Shown here: positions 38,764-50,408 of the stretch, piece by piece
Layout of the letters: each line of letters starts with the position of its first letter
How positions within the stretch are numbered: position 1 is the stretch's first letter
Assembly (NCBI RefSeq): GCF_040939455.1
Contig: NC_134136.1
Span: forward strand, 106,194,014 to 106,258,013
Reading direction: 5' to 3'
Source: Microcebus murinus
Taxonomy: Eukaryota; Chordata; Mammalia; Primates; Cheirogaleidae
DNA: 64,000 nucleotides
Position numbers and translations under genes: made by a program
The notes under the pieces: model-generated
The model's input: only the letters and a program-made list of their open reading frames with translations
Database searches by the model: none
Told to the model about the DNA's origin: nothing

Positions 38764-40632
38764 GGAAATTTCTACAAGCTGCAAGATGAAAGCAATGACT
38801 AACCTATGAAAGAAAACCCATTAGGCTAACAGGAGACTTCTCAGCAGAGACCTTACAAGCCAGAAAGTACTAGGGCCCCATTTTTAGTCTTCTTAGACAG
38901 AAAAATTGACAGCCAAGATTTTTGTATCCTGCAAAACTAAATTTCATAAATGATGGAGAAATAAGACTTTTCAAGACAAGCAAATACTAAGGGAATTTGC
39001 CACTGCTAGACTTAACTACAGGAAATACTCAGAACTGCATTATACATCGAACAGCACAATGGATACCCACCAGTATAAAAACACATGAAAGTTAAAGCTC
39101 ACAGCTCTAATAAAACAATAGCACAAGAGGGAAAAGAATACAACAAGGTGTCATCCAACATGATGAAAAGAACCATATTCCACATAATAAAACTAACACT
39201 GAATGTGAACAGTCTTAATGCCCCACTTAAAAGAAACAGGCTGGCTGAATGGATGAAAAAACATAAGCTAATATATCCTGTCTCCAAGAAACTCACCTAA
39301 CTCACAATGACTCACACAGACCCACAGTAAGGGGATGTAAAAAAATATTCCACACAAATGGAAACCAAAAGTGAGTAGGTATAGCCATTTTCATATCAGA
39401 TAAAATAAACTTTAAAACAACAATAGTAAAAAAAGGCAAGGATGGTCATTATATAATGGTGAAGGGAGAAATTCAACAAGATGGCATAACAATCCTTAAT
39501 ATATATGCACCTAACACAGGAGATCCTATTTGCTTCATAAAGCAAATCTACTAGATATAAGCAAAGAAATAAATGGTAGCATCATAAGGGACTTTAACAT
39601 CCTACTAATAAATGGTAGCATTCCAGGGACTTTAACATCCTACTAAGAGAAGTGCAACAGATCATTGAAGCAGAAAATCAATAAAGAAAAACTGAATTTA
39701 AACAAGACTCTAGAACAAACAAACCTGACAGACATTTACAAAATATTCTACCCCAAAACAACTGAATATACATTCTTCTCATTAGCACATGAGACATTTT
39801 CCAAGATTGATCATATTTTAGGCCACAAAACAGGTTACAGTAAATTCAAAAACACTGAAATCATATCATGTATCCTCTCAGACCACAGTGGAATAAAACT
39901 AGAAATCAATTCCAAGAGAAACACTCCAATCTATAGGAACTCATGGAAATTAAACAACCTGCTGCTGGATGATCCTTGGGTCAATGACAAAATTAAGGTG
40001 GAAATCAAAAGATTCCTCAAACTGAATGACAAAGGGGATGCAAGGCATAAAAAATCTACGGAATACAGTAAAGGCAGTTCTAAGGGAAAGTTCATAGTGT
40101 CAAATTCCTGTATCAATAAGACAGAAAGATCATGAATTAACAGCCTAAGGTCACATCTCAAGGAATTAGAAAAACAAGAGCAAACCAAACACAAAGCCAG
40201 AAGAAGAATAGAAATAAAAAAAAACCCAGAGCAGAAATAAATGAAATGGAAACAAAAAAAGAAAAAAAAAAAGCAATACAAAGGGTCAATGAAACAAAAA
40301 GTTGGTTTTTTGAAAAGATAAATAAAACTGATAGACCACTAGCTAGATTAACTAGAAATAGAATAGAAATGACTCAAAAAAGCTCAATAAGAAATAAAAA
40401 AGGAGACATTACCACTGATACCACAGGTATACAAAAGATCATCAATGAATAATATAAAAATCTGTACAAAAAACTAAAAATTTTAGAGAAGATGGATAAA
40501 TTCCTGGAAACACACAACCTCCCTAGCTTGAATCAGGAAGAAAGAAATCTTAGACCAATAATGAACAGTGAGATTGAAGCAGCAATCATAATAAAAATAC
40601 AAACTACCAAAAAAAAGGAAAAGTCCCAGAGC
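38764..40632 (+). mobile_element. Internal L1 fragment inside Tigger1
   Basis: It runs from the end of ORF1 (CAGGAGACTTCTCAGCAGAG at 38831) through the ORF2 endonuclease to just before the reverse transcriptase core. The endonuclease remnant at 39665-40135 reads TEYTFFSLAHETFSKIDHIL.. and ILSDHSGIKLEI, so here the catalytic SDH is kept. It lacks both a 5' UTR and a 3' end/poly-A tail, which is unusual for a retrotransposed copy. A 39/38-bp tandem duplication (39569-39645) lies in it. Confidence 0.88.
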
Positions 40633-41534
40633 AATCTCCATCAGAGCTATTGGGTGGCTGTGTGCATTGTTAATATTTTGAAAACAATCTTTTTTCTGAA
40701 CAGTAGGCCTCAACACTGGGTTTAAAATATTCAGTAAACCATACTATAAACAGATATGCTGTCATTAATGCTTTGTTTTTTCATTTCTAAAGCACAGGCA
40801 GAATAGATTAAACATAATTCATAGGGGCCCTAGATTTGTGGATTTGTAAATGAGCATTGGCTTCAACTTAAAGTCACCAGCTGCATTAGCCCCTAACAAG
40901 AGAGTTAGCCTGTTCTTTGAAGCTTTGAAGCCAGGCATTGACTTCTCCTCTCTCCCTATAAAAGTCCTGGATGGCATCTTCTAACAATAGAGGGCTATTT
41001 TGTCTACATTAAAAATCTATAGTTTAGTGTAGCCACCTTCATCATCTTAGATCTTAGGTAGCTTTTCTGTATAGCTTGCTGAAGCTTCTCCATCATCACT
41101 TGCTGCTGTACCTTGCACTTTTATGTTTTAGAGATTGTGTCTTCCTTTAAACCTCATGAACCAACCCCTGACATCTTCCAACTTTTCTTCTGCAACATCC
41201 TCACCTCTCTCAACATGCATAAAATTAAATAGAACTAGGGCCTTACTCTGGACTAGGCTTTGGTTTAAGGCAATGTTGTAGCTGTTTTTATCTTCTATCT
41301 ATACCACTAAAATTATATCCATATAAGCAATAAGGTTGTTTTGCTTTCTTGTCACTTGAGTGTTCACTGGAGTACCACTTTTAATTTTTTTCATGAAATT
41401 TTCCTTTGCATTCACAGCGTGGCTGTTTGGCACAAGAGGCCTCGCTTTCAGCCTACCTCAGCTTTGAACATGCCTTTCTCACTAAGCTTAATCAATTCTA
41501 CCTTTTGATTTAAAGTAAGAGACATCAATGTGAG

Positions 41535-41793
41535 TTATCACAAGAATGGAAGAATAAGCACCACATGTACTCGGCATCAAATTGGTACTAACTAATCAAC
41601 ACTAAGGTATTCACATAGTAGTAATACTCTTTGGAGGTTGGGGGTGGATAAACTCACAACTAATGGACATGGTGAGCATTGTAGGGGGGGAAAGGACACG
41701 CTTCAAATCATGGTTTGGGTGTGGCAAAGTCATAACATGTAACCAGAATGTTTCTACCCTCATAATATCCTGAAATTTAAAAAGAGAGAGAAA
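41535..41793 (+). mobile_element. Short L1 tail inside Tigger1
   Basis: End of ORF2 (GAATGGAAGAATAAGCACC) plus a 3' UTR of a distinct lemur-type subfamily: ACTAATGGACATGGTGAGC, AAATCATGGTTTGGGTGTGG, CATAACATGTAACC and CTCATAATATCCTGAAAT. Flanks AAGAGACATCAATGTG and AGAGAGAAATGTG look like decayed target-site copies. Confidence 0.85.
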
Positions 41794-42599
41794 TGTGCAG
41801 CTCTTCTTTTCATTTTAACACTTAAAGCCCATTGTAGGGTAATTAGTTGGCCTAATTTAAATACTGTTGTGTCTCGTGGAATAGGGAAGCCTGAAAAGGA
41901 GAGAGATGGGAAAACAGCCAGTCACTAGAACATTCGGAACATACACAACATTTGTCAATTAAGTTCACCATCTTATATAGACATGGTTCATGGCACCCTA
42001 AAACAATTACAATAGTAACAACAAAGATCACTGATCACAGATCACCATAACAGATATAATCATAATGAAAAAGTTTGAAATGTTGTGAGAATTATCACAT
42101 ATGACACAGAGACATGAACTGAGCACATGCTATTGGAAAACTTGCTCAATGTAGGGCTGCCACAAATGTTCAATTTATAAAAATGCAATATCTGCAAAGT
42201 ACAATAATGTGAAGCCCAATAAAATGATGCCTGTACATATTTTGGAATTATTCTTCCTCAATTTTTTCAGTACTCAATTCTTATTCTATCTTGAATAACA
42301 CCATTTTGAAATCTTTCTAACTTCAACTGATCAAGATTAATTCTCTTACCTATTCAGAGGACCCAATATAGCAAATTAAATCATATGTAAACAATATTAA
42401 TAAAATAGAAATGAATTATAAGACATGAATAATGAAATGTAACTATATGAGGGCATTATTTACATTATAATATTGTGCCTGATACATAACCCTCCTAATT
42501 TTACATCCTGAAGATACTGTTTAAAGCCTCTAGAAATTCCAGATAAAGGAGTCTAGAGCTGACAAGTAATTAAGAATTGATCAATGAAATGGGCAGGAA

Positions 42600-43280
42600 A
42601 TATTTATTGACAGAATTCTATGCACAATACACCATAGGAGGGAATGTGCCTTGTGGATGCCATAAAAGAGCATCTCTAGTGAAGTCAATGAACTTGTAAT
42701 GAACTTGCAATGCGGGTGGAGAGATGACCTTCAGGCCCATCCATGCATGCTCACACATGCAGTTACTCAATAAAATAAGACAATATGTAAAGGACAAATA
42801 TAATAGCCTATAGATCACAGACTCTATGCTAATAGGATTCTGAAGAATGGAATTTTAATGCAACTATTTTTCAGGGAAAGTGCTATAGAGGAGCAAAAGC
42901 TTAACTGTAACTTGGAGGATGAACAGGATTGATAATGACCTAATGATGAGAGAGAAGGAATTCCAGGACAAGGAGTGGTATTAAGCCAAAGTGTGGAGGT
43001 CAGAATGTACCAGAAGGATTGGGAAATGGTAGGAAGGGCATCTCTGTAGTTAGCCAAGTTATAATGACTGTGATCAAGTTGCAAAGGGAGGCTGGGGCCA
43101 GAATGTGAGGGCTCTGAACACCAGATGATCAAATAAAGACATTATGTTGAAAACAATGGGGAATCATTGGAGGTTTCAGGGCAGAGGAGTGAAACAATAA
43201 AAGTGGCATTTTAGAAATATGAATCTCACACCACTGTATTTTACATTCTTTCCAAGAAAGAATTAAGAAACTAAATTGCA
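42600..43280 (-). repeat. L2 LINE fragment
   Basis: ATATTTATTGACAGAATTC at the start is the inverted L2 tail. Further on GAATTCCAGGACAAGGAG, GAATGTGAGGGCTCTGAAC and CATTGGAGGTTTCAGGGC with AGAGGAGTGAAAC match the reverse complement of the conserved L2 ORF end. Confidence 0.7.
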
Positions 43281-43996
43281 GCAACCCAAGAGAAGCCTTA
43301 TCTATCCCCTCTTTGATGAAATTTCCTGTCATGAAAACATGGAAAACATTTCTAATTTAACTTCATGAATCTTTTTATTTAAGGAAAAAATAACTCTACT
43401 GCACACAAGTAAAATAAATTCGGCCCCATTGCTTATGAAAACCGTCCCAAAGATTTATTAAATAAATTTGCTGATTCTGTTTGTAATATTATATTAAATT
43501 GGATAGGGTTAGAGAGGGATATTGTAGTTTCAGTTTAGGAAAAAATTAAACACTCAGAATGCTTTGTTAAATTCTTAAATTCCTGCTCTAAAGGATAGAG
43601 ACTTTCAGAGAATCAGAGGGAATTAGGATCTCTCCAGAAATATAAGTTCAAGGATTATTACTAGTGGTGATAAGAATTTTTATTATAGTATTATGATGTC
43701 ACATTTTGTGAATATAACTTTTCAATGTTCTTTTATATCTATTATTGCATTACACCTATAATATTTTTCTGTGGGAAATGAGTCTTTCGATAGTACTCCC
43801 ATTTTTAGGAAAGGAGTACAGGAGTATTGTACTAATCCCTTCAAAAATTAAAAATCGAAACTGAAAGCAAACAAAAAATTAAGGACACATTCAGCCTTTG
43901 TATATTTGCAAAACATTTGAAGATGATACTTATTTAAGTACTGAAACAAGAACTTTGATTTTTATTGCTAATTGCAGTATCAATAAAGTGAGACAG

Positions 43997-44547
43997 TCTC
44001 TGTCCGCATCCACGCCAGCATTTATTGTTTAGAGACTTTTTGAAAAAGGCCATTCTCACTGGAGTTAAGTGATATCTCATGTAGTGTCATTTCAGTGATG
44101 ATGCTACCAAGAATGTGTGCCTAAGTCTGGTCCTAAGTCATCAGGTGGGGTGGATCAAGGTTGAAGGAAATCCTACACAATGCTTTTAAGATCTGTGATT
44201 TTTACAACTGTCAAGGGAAAGACTAAGGGAAAGACTTAAGGGACTTAAGGGAAGGACTTTCAGATTGAATGAGCCTGAAGAGAGATGACAACTAAATGCA
44301 TCACATATCACTGGGCAGGATCCTGGACTGAAAAGGAACAAGAGTCAGTGTTGAGACAAATACTGTTAGTGAAACCTGAATGCGGTTTGCAGATGGGCTT
44401 CTGTGGTGCTGGCATGTTCTGGTTTTTAGTGTGGATGTTAGTTATGGGGTATGTTAAGCTTGTGAAAATTCACTGTGCCGTACACTTATCATGTATACCT
44501 TCTGGATATATATTACATTTCAATAAAAAGTTTGAAAAATAAAAAAA
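43997..44547 (+). mobile_element. L1 insertion with inverted 5' part (twin priming)
   Basis: A perfect 15-bp target-site copy AATAAAGTGAGACAG flanks the unit (43982-43996 and 44548-44562). The first ~85 bp (to about 44081) are L1 ORF2 sequence in minus orientation (CCAGCATTTATTGTTTAGAG, GGCCATTCTCACTGGAG). The rest is an L1MA-like 3' UTR in plus orientation, with CTTATCATGTATACCTTCTGG, TTTCAATAAAAAGTTTG and an A-rich end. One flanking pair around both halves shows a single event. Confidence 0.85.
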
Positions 44548-45144
44548 AATAAAGTGAGACAGAGCAAGAGACTTTACTGTTCTGTGATACTTCCTGTAGA
44601 TGGCAAGTGAAGTGGAGAAATGAGTGATTGTCTAAAGGTAATTACACTCAAGTACATAGTCAATCAGAATAATTCAAATACCCTAGCCCCTTTTTGGTAT
44701 CTTCAAATGGTAGATGTTAAGATTTGAATTATCAAAACAATTGGCACAACTTCTCAATTCATGTGGCCTATATAGGGATATAATCAGGGTCAATTTATTC
44801 ATCTGTAAAGTGAAGATCATTACATTTATATATCAACCAACCTTGGGGTGATTAAAGCAATAAATCTATCTATAAAAATTCAAATGCCTTAGGTAGAAAT
44901 TAGTGAAGTATGGCTAGCCCAGGATTATTTATAGTAACAGCAATCAAGGTATATGTTATATAGAGTATATTTGATTCATGGGTTCTCAATCTTCTGATTT
45001 CACAAAGTTTTGACTGCCACAAGGCAAAGACAACACATGGGTAATGAGCAATCACATGCTCATGATAAAAAATGGAATCCTAATGGTTTGGGAACCTTTT
45101 TGAATTTTACAAAAAAGTATAAAACAAGAATGCATATATGTTTG

Positions 45145-45200
45145 TTTGTGTGTGTGTGTGTGTGTGTGTGTGCACATGCACATGCCTGTGTGCACTCACA
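45145..45200. repeat. (TG)n microsatellite with imperfect continuation
   Basis: About 14 TG units followed by alternating purine-pyrimidine sequence GCACATGCACATGCCTGTGTG. Such runs can adopt Z-DNA. Confidence 0.9.
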
Positions 45201-47009
45201 CAGAAGAGGCAATATCCAAATGGAGAAGAGAGTTATAAATAGATCTATATCATAAATTTGCACAAAATGATGTAATGGTTACATTTAGACATACTTATAA
45301 AGAAAAATGCTTAACTATTGGATCTCACTCTTCAAAATAAACAACATACTTTGTACATTTCCTCAGCATTGTCTCAGAGATCGACATTAATCTATTTCTT
45401 CTCAGAAATTATATAACTAGGGAAAAGACAAAAATCTGCCTTTGATTGGGTGCTATGTATTTAAGCCCTGGTTTAGCTGTAAATCATTTGCAAAGATCAT
45501 TTCTTGGTAGGTGAGTGGAGTTGCTATTATGGAGTGTTAATACATTTGCAGTGAAGTGTTGCTGGGGGTAGGAGGTGTTAGACATTGATCAGGAGCTTAA
45601 GAGATGAGCTATTTATTTTTGCTGTTAGAAGAGAAAAGTTTCTATAATAAAACAACGATTCTGCTTCTCTGTCAAGAAATACAATTGTATGACATAAAAG
45701 TTCTCTTCAATAAACAAAGAACAGACTGTTATTGGGCAATGTAAGAATTACAATAGAATATATATCCCTATAGGAGCATGGCAGCCTTTAACTCAATTGG
45801 AGCTTGCAGTGTGACAGCTTTTAAAGGAAGGGACATATTCTATGGGGAGGATCTCAGATATACTTTTCAATTCCCTAGACCGTACTAGTTCTTATCCTAT
45901 AAAAATGATTCTACATTAGTACACAGTGTCAGTAAATCACACACTTGAACAGGAGCATGAGAGGAGCCCAGCTCAGGGGGAAGAATTGCTTTATGTGGCA
46001 TAGTTCCAATCAAACACATGGCTCACATGAAGCTGATTCCCAGGAATATGGAAACTTTATGTACTGTTTGATAGGAAAATGTGCACAGCTTCTAAACTGT
46101 GAGCTTCTAGTTCTGCTCCAAGAGCAAGCATAATCAATTCTTAAATGGTTTTTGTAATGGTGTATACCTAACCAAGCTGTTTACATTATAGGGAAGTGTT
46201 AAGTTTAATTCTCTGTTTTATTGGGAAGTTTGCTCACTATTAACACTAATTTCAATAAATTTTAAGTAACTTAAAAATAAGCAGTAATCCTTGTAGAAAG
46301 GTTGCAGTAACAATTCTTTAATCATTCACTTTTCTCTGTTTTATTTGTATGAGGTGAGCAAAATTGCTTACTCTTTGCTGCCTCAGATACTTTTGTGGCA
46401 TGAGACTAGGCAGAGACAAAAACTGATAATAATAAATCAATCCATACTATGGATTGGTTCCAATTTCCAGTGCCTCAATATTATCCCCTCTTTGTCTGTC
46501 TCTTATATTAATGATCTGCCTTACTTGTAGGAGGTTTTCTCTAAGATAGTGGCCAGAGCAGGTGTTAATGAGGTTAGTGCTTCAATTCAAACTATTAATA
46601 CAAGACTAGGTAGGCTAGAGGCAAAATCTAATTCCATGCTATTAGTTCACAAAAGGGATGCTACTATAAGCAAATAACAACAAAAGTAACAGAGTACATG
46701 TGCTACTGAAGAGGGGTCAGGAGGATTAAATATTTGTACAGGGGGTAGCACAAAATAGAAGGTTAAAAAATAAGAAAAGATTGGGAACCTGAGAGATGCA
46801 ACTGATTAAGTAGCTTTGGTTTAATGAATATTCAACTTGTAATCTTTTAATAGTAATATATGCCTCTAATATCTATCCACTTATATAATCACCAGAAATA
46901 TCTACTAAAATTTTTCACTCCACTTGCTCAAAAAGTTCAGTCACTCTCCACTGTTTTACAATTCAAACTTCTACAGCGTAACAGTTACAACAATAGTAAT
47001 AACTAGTTA

Positions 47010-47195
47010 TTGTGTTTTCCCTATGAGCCAGAGATGGTTTTGAGCACTTTACATATATTAACTTACAGCAACCATTTGAGATAGGTACTCTTATGCACTT
47101 TTATAGACAGGGAAAATGAAGCATGGAGGGGTTACATGACTTACATAAGGTCACAAAGCTAAAAGGTGGTAAAGGTGGAATTAAATGGCCCAGAT
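47010..47195 (-). repeat. MIR SINE
   Basis: TTTTATAGACAGGGAAAATG, CATAAGGTCACAAAGCTAA and TTTGAGATAGGTACTCTT are inverted MIR motifs. Confidence 0.75.
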
Positions 47196-47244
47196 CCTCC
47201 TTTTCCAGTGTTTTCTTCCCTTATGTTATAGCTACAATGTCTTA

Positions 47245-47440
47245 AGCAGCTATAATGTTGCAGAACCTCGGCTAGATGCTTTACATTCATCATTTAATCC
47301 TAACAACCACTTTACCTACCTGGGTATTATATACATTTTCACACATGAGAAAATTGGTTCAGAGAAGGTTAAAAATTTCCCTGAAGACAGCCAGCCAGTC
47401 CGTCAGGAGTAGAATAGCATTTGAATTCAGTTCTTTCTGA
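47245..47440 (-). repeat. MIR SINE
   Basis: TTAATCCTAACAACCACTTT, TTCACACATGAGAAAATTGG and AGAATAGCATTTGAATTCAG are inverted MIR motifs; second MIR in tandem orientation with the previous one. Confidence 0.7.
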
Positions 47441-47917
47441 ATCCTAAACCTAGCCCCACAAAGCCTCTCCACGAACTACTCTATTTCCTATTCTCAAACT
47501 TATTCTCTACTTTCCTGCCTATGTGACCATCGTTCTCCTGCTGTAAAATCCATCAATCCTTCCCTGCAGTTCTGTTTCTAAAATATAATTAATTCAATGT
47601 GTTAAATAAAGCCAGGGAAAAAGGTAGGAGGAAAAACTACACAATTGGGTTGCTTCTCCTCATCATTTTCCAACTTAATTTCCAAGTGGACACTTTCTCT
47701 TTTTGGTCTGCTTTATTGTTCTTATTCTACACAAATACATTCATGTTTTATCATCTTTTTAATACAAGAAATACATATTTCTATGGTTACAGTGGAGTGG
47801 ATCATGGTATTTTCTCTAAATCCACGTTTACTCCTTATAATTAAGAAAAAAAAAACCTTAATAAGATAGTCTGTGTTAAAATTGTGCAAAATTGGTCATT
47901 ATTAAGTGTCCATGGCT

Positions 47918-48382
47918 GTATTAGTTGCCTATGGCTGTTGTAACAAATTATCACAGACTGACTGGCTTAAAACAATCCAAGTTTATTATTCTGTTTGTCA
48001 GAAGTCTAAAAATTGGGTCTGATGGGCTAAAATCAAAGTGTTAGCAGAGCTTGTGTTCCCTCTGAAGGCTATAGGGGAGGATTCATTTCCTTGACTTTTC
48101 CAGCACTTAGATAGAGCCTGACTGCACATCTTGGCTCTTGGCCCCATCCTTCATCTTCAAAGCCAGTAGTGTAGTATCATCTAAGGGGTGGGGAACCTGT
48201 GGCCTTGGGGCCACATGTGGCTTTCAGGATCCTTGAGTATAGCCTTTTGACTGAATCTAAATTTTGAAGAACAAATTATTTTAATAAAGGGATTCCATAC
48301 TATGTAAGATAATATATTTGCAGGTCCCAGGGAGTAAGATATGGGAATTTTCAAGGAGAGCATTATTAAACCTACCACAATG
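47918..48382 (-). mobile_element. Old MaLR-type LTR, interrupted
   Basis: The inverted LTR begins GTATTAGTTGCCTATGGCTG, then CACAGACTGACTGGCTTAAA, CTTTCCAGCACTTAGATAG-like and CATCTTCAAAGCCAGTAGTG. It resumes after a foreign piece with ATATATTTGCAGGTCCCAGG and CATTATTAAACCTACCACA at its end. About 130 bp expected in the middle is missing. Confidence 0.7.
48183..48290. mobile_element. hAT-like DNA transposon fragment inside the LTR
   Basis: AGGGGTGGGGAACCTGTGGC and TTGGGGCCACATGTGGCTTT followed by CTTTTGACTGAATCTAAATTTT are the first half of a palindromic hAT-type element found in mammals. The mirror-image second half is absent, so the right end was deleted, probably together with part of the host LTR. 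Confidence 0.55.
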
Positions 48383-49975
48383 GTTACTGCAGTTATTTAG
48401 CATTAAAATGCTTATCACAATGTGACATACTGCTTTGGGTGGGTTCAGTACTATGTGAGAGTCAGTCACAAGGGTTACAAAATCCCACAATCTAGAAAAT
48501 ACAGGAGGCAAAAAGCTGTGAGACGCTGCTCTTTGTGGCAGACCTGTTTTAATCAAAGGCCTACAGGAGGTGTACTGTTGTGTCTTCTTCACCCAGTTAC
48601 CAAAAGTTCATTTGAATTGCGGTGGAAACTGGAGCTCACAAAAGTGTTACATTAAAAAAAAATAATAATAATGAACTGCGACTCCCCAGGGAAATCTTTG
48701 TGACAAATAGTTCTTCAACAGTGAATCCTAGAAGAATTTCAAATAAAGCCCTTATCTTGTGTGGAGTGAAGCCTGCAGGAAAGGATGGAGCACTGCCTTC
48801 TGAGATGCAGAAAAACCGTCTTCCTCTTAGCTCTGTTTTGCTCATTCAATTTCTTTCTTTTCCCTTCACACCCACTCACAAACAGTAAGCCTTCTTCCCA
48901 GCTGTCTTCCTCCCCCTTTTTCATTTTTAAACCTCATATACTTTTTGACTTCTTTTCTCTGCAACAACTACTACCAAAAATCTGAAAGCTTTTTTTTTTC
49001 TTTTTATTGTTACCATGGAGAGGGCGATTTTCTCATCAAGAAAAGGAGGTGCTTCAGAGGGAGAAGGAAGAACAACATATGAAAATTGAGAGTTAGCCTC
49101 TGTGTCTTTTCAACAATATCCAATTAAATCTTTTCACTTCTATACACAAAGCAACAGGAACACAGTGGGTGGTGAATTTAGCCCAGGGATGTGAATGAAT
49201 CAGTAGGCTCTGTGACAATGTGCTGGGGGTGTGAGGGAGGAGGGAAGGGAGACCCTCAATCCAGAAATAGGGAATTAATGAACAATGATAATTGGTAGAT
49301 AATTACTATGCAGTTATTTGAATAGATGCTGCTCTCTATCATTTTCAGGTAAATAACCTTCAGAATGGCAGTTGATGGTTTTCTCTGAAATGATGAAATA
49401 AAAACATGTAGAAAAACAAAAGAGGTAGAGGGAAGGAACCCATAAAATATTTCTCAATAAGTTAAAAAAAATGAAGCTCTATAAGGGCTGAGAAAGAGAG
49501 ATTAGCAATCTTTCCCCTTTTTTTTCTTCCCTTCTTCTCTATTCAAGTTAAAAACAAAGTGGAAGAAAATTCAAATATAGAATCATCTGGTGGTGAATAT
49601 ATCAGTGAGATTTTAATTAAGTCTAGAACTTTAAATCTCAAACTAGGAAAATTCTACTGCTGATTCAGAAATGTGGAATATTAAGAAAGGCCTGAAAATT
49701 ATATTAATTCTCCTATTCTAATTCTCATGAGATGAATCATATACATGTTTAATTCCTTCTGGTCATTCTGAGAAAAATCAAATTCTTAAAATTCTAAATG
49801 ATGACATTTCTCAAATTATATTAGATAAATCATATCTTAAGAAAAATTCTACACAAATCCTGTACATAAATATTTGTACATAAAGGCTTGCATTATAATA
49901 ATAATAAAAAGAGAACTGCAAAATAGTAAGAGCATAAATTTAAAATGGTGGTGATGACATCAAGAGGAAAGGTTT

Positions 49976-50408
49976 AACAGCCCAAGTGCCCATCAATCCA
50001 CGAATGGATTAATAAAATGTGGTATATGTATACCATGGAATACTATTCAGCTCTAAGAAACAATGGTGATATAGCACATCTTATATTTTCCTGGTTAGAG
50101 CTGGAACCCATACTACTAAGTGAAGTATCCCAAGAATGGAAAAACAAGCACCAGATATATTCTCCAGCAAACTGGTATTAACTGAGTAGCACCTAAGTGG
50201 ACACATAGGTGCTACAGTAATAGGGTATTGGGGAGGTGGGAGGGGGGCGGGTATATACATACATAATGAGTGAGATGTGCACCATCTGGGGGATGGTCAT
50301 GATGGAGACTCAGACTTTTGGGGGGAGGGGGGGAAAATGGGCATTTATTGAAACCTTAAAATCTGTACCCCCATAATATGCCAAAATAAAAAAAAAATTA
50401 ATAAAAAA
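49976..50408 (+). mobile_element. Short young L1 tail, antisense to DMD
   Basis: 433 bp with the very end of ORF2 (CCAAGTGCCCATCAATCCAC) and a full 3' UTR ending CCCCCATAATATGCCAAAAT and A-rich tail. Perfect 14-bp target-site copies AAGAGGAAAGGTTT at 49962-49975 and 50409-50422, so among the younger insertions here. Two G-rich tracts (50223-50251 and 50320-50340) lie in the 3' UTR. Confidence 0.95.

Larger units (their letters stand above)
38150..42233 (-). mobile_element. Tigger1 DNA transposon (pogo-like), broken by L1 sequence
   Basis: Terminal inverted repeats CAGGCCTACATCAGAGATAT (38150) and, at the other end, ..AAAATGATGCCTG (42233) with TA target duplications at 38148-38149 and 42234-42235. 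The body follows Tigger1, an ancient pogo/Tc1-mariner transposon whose transposase is encoded on the minus strand (start near 41831). Stretches such as TTTGCTGGTGAAGGGTCTTG (38391) and AAGCCAGGCATTGACTTCTC (40929) are close to the family. Two L1 pieces lie inside (38764-40632 and about 41535-41793). Part of the central transposase region is missing at the first one. No intact transposase frame remains. Confidence 0.93.

Noticed and set aside
44979..45262. Possible transposon around the TG repeat at 45.1 kb
   Set aside because: Some wording is reminiscent of a DNA transposon end, but I could not match ends or target copies.
48281..48592. 103-codon minus-strand ORF
   Set aside because: Its C-terminal part lies in the old LTR and hAT fragment; no similarity to any protein I know.
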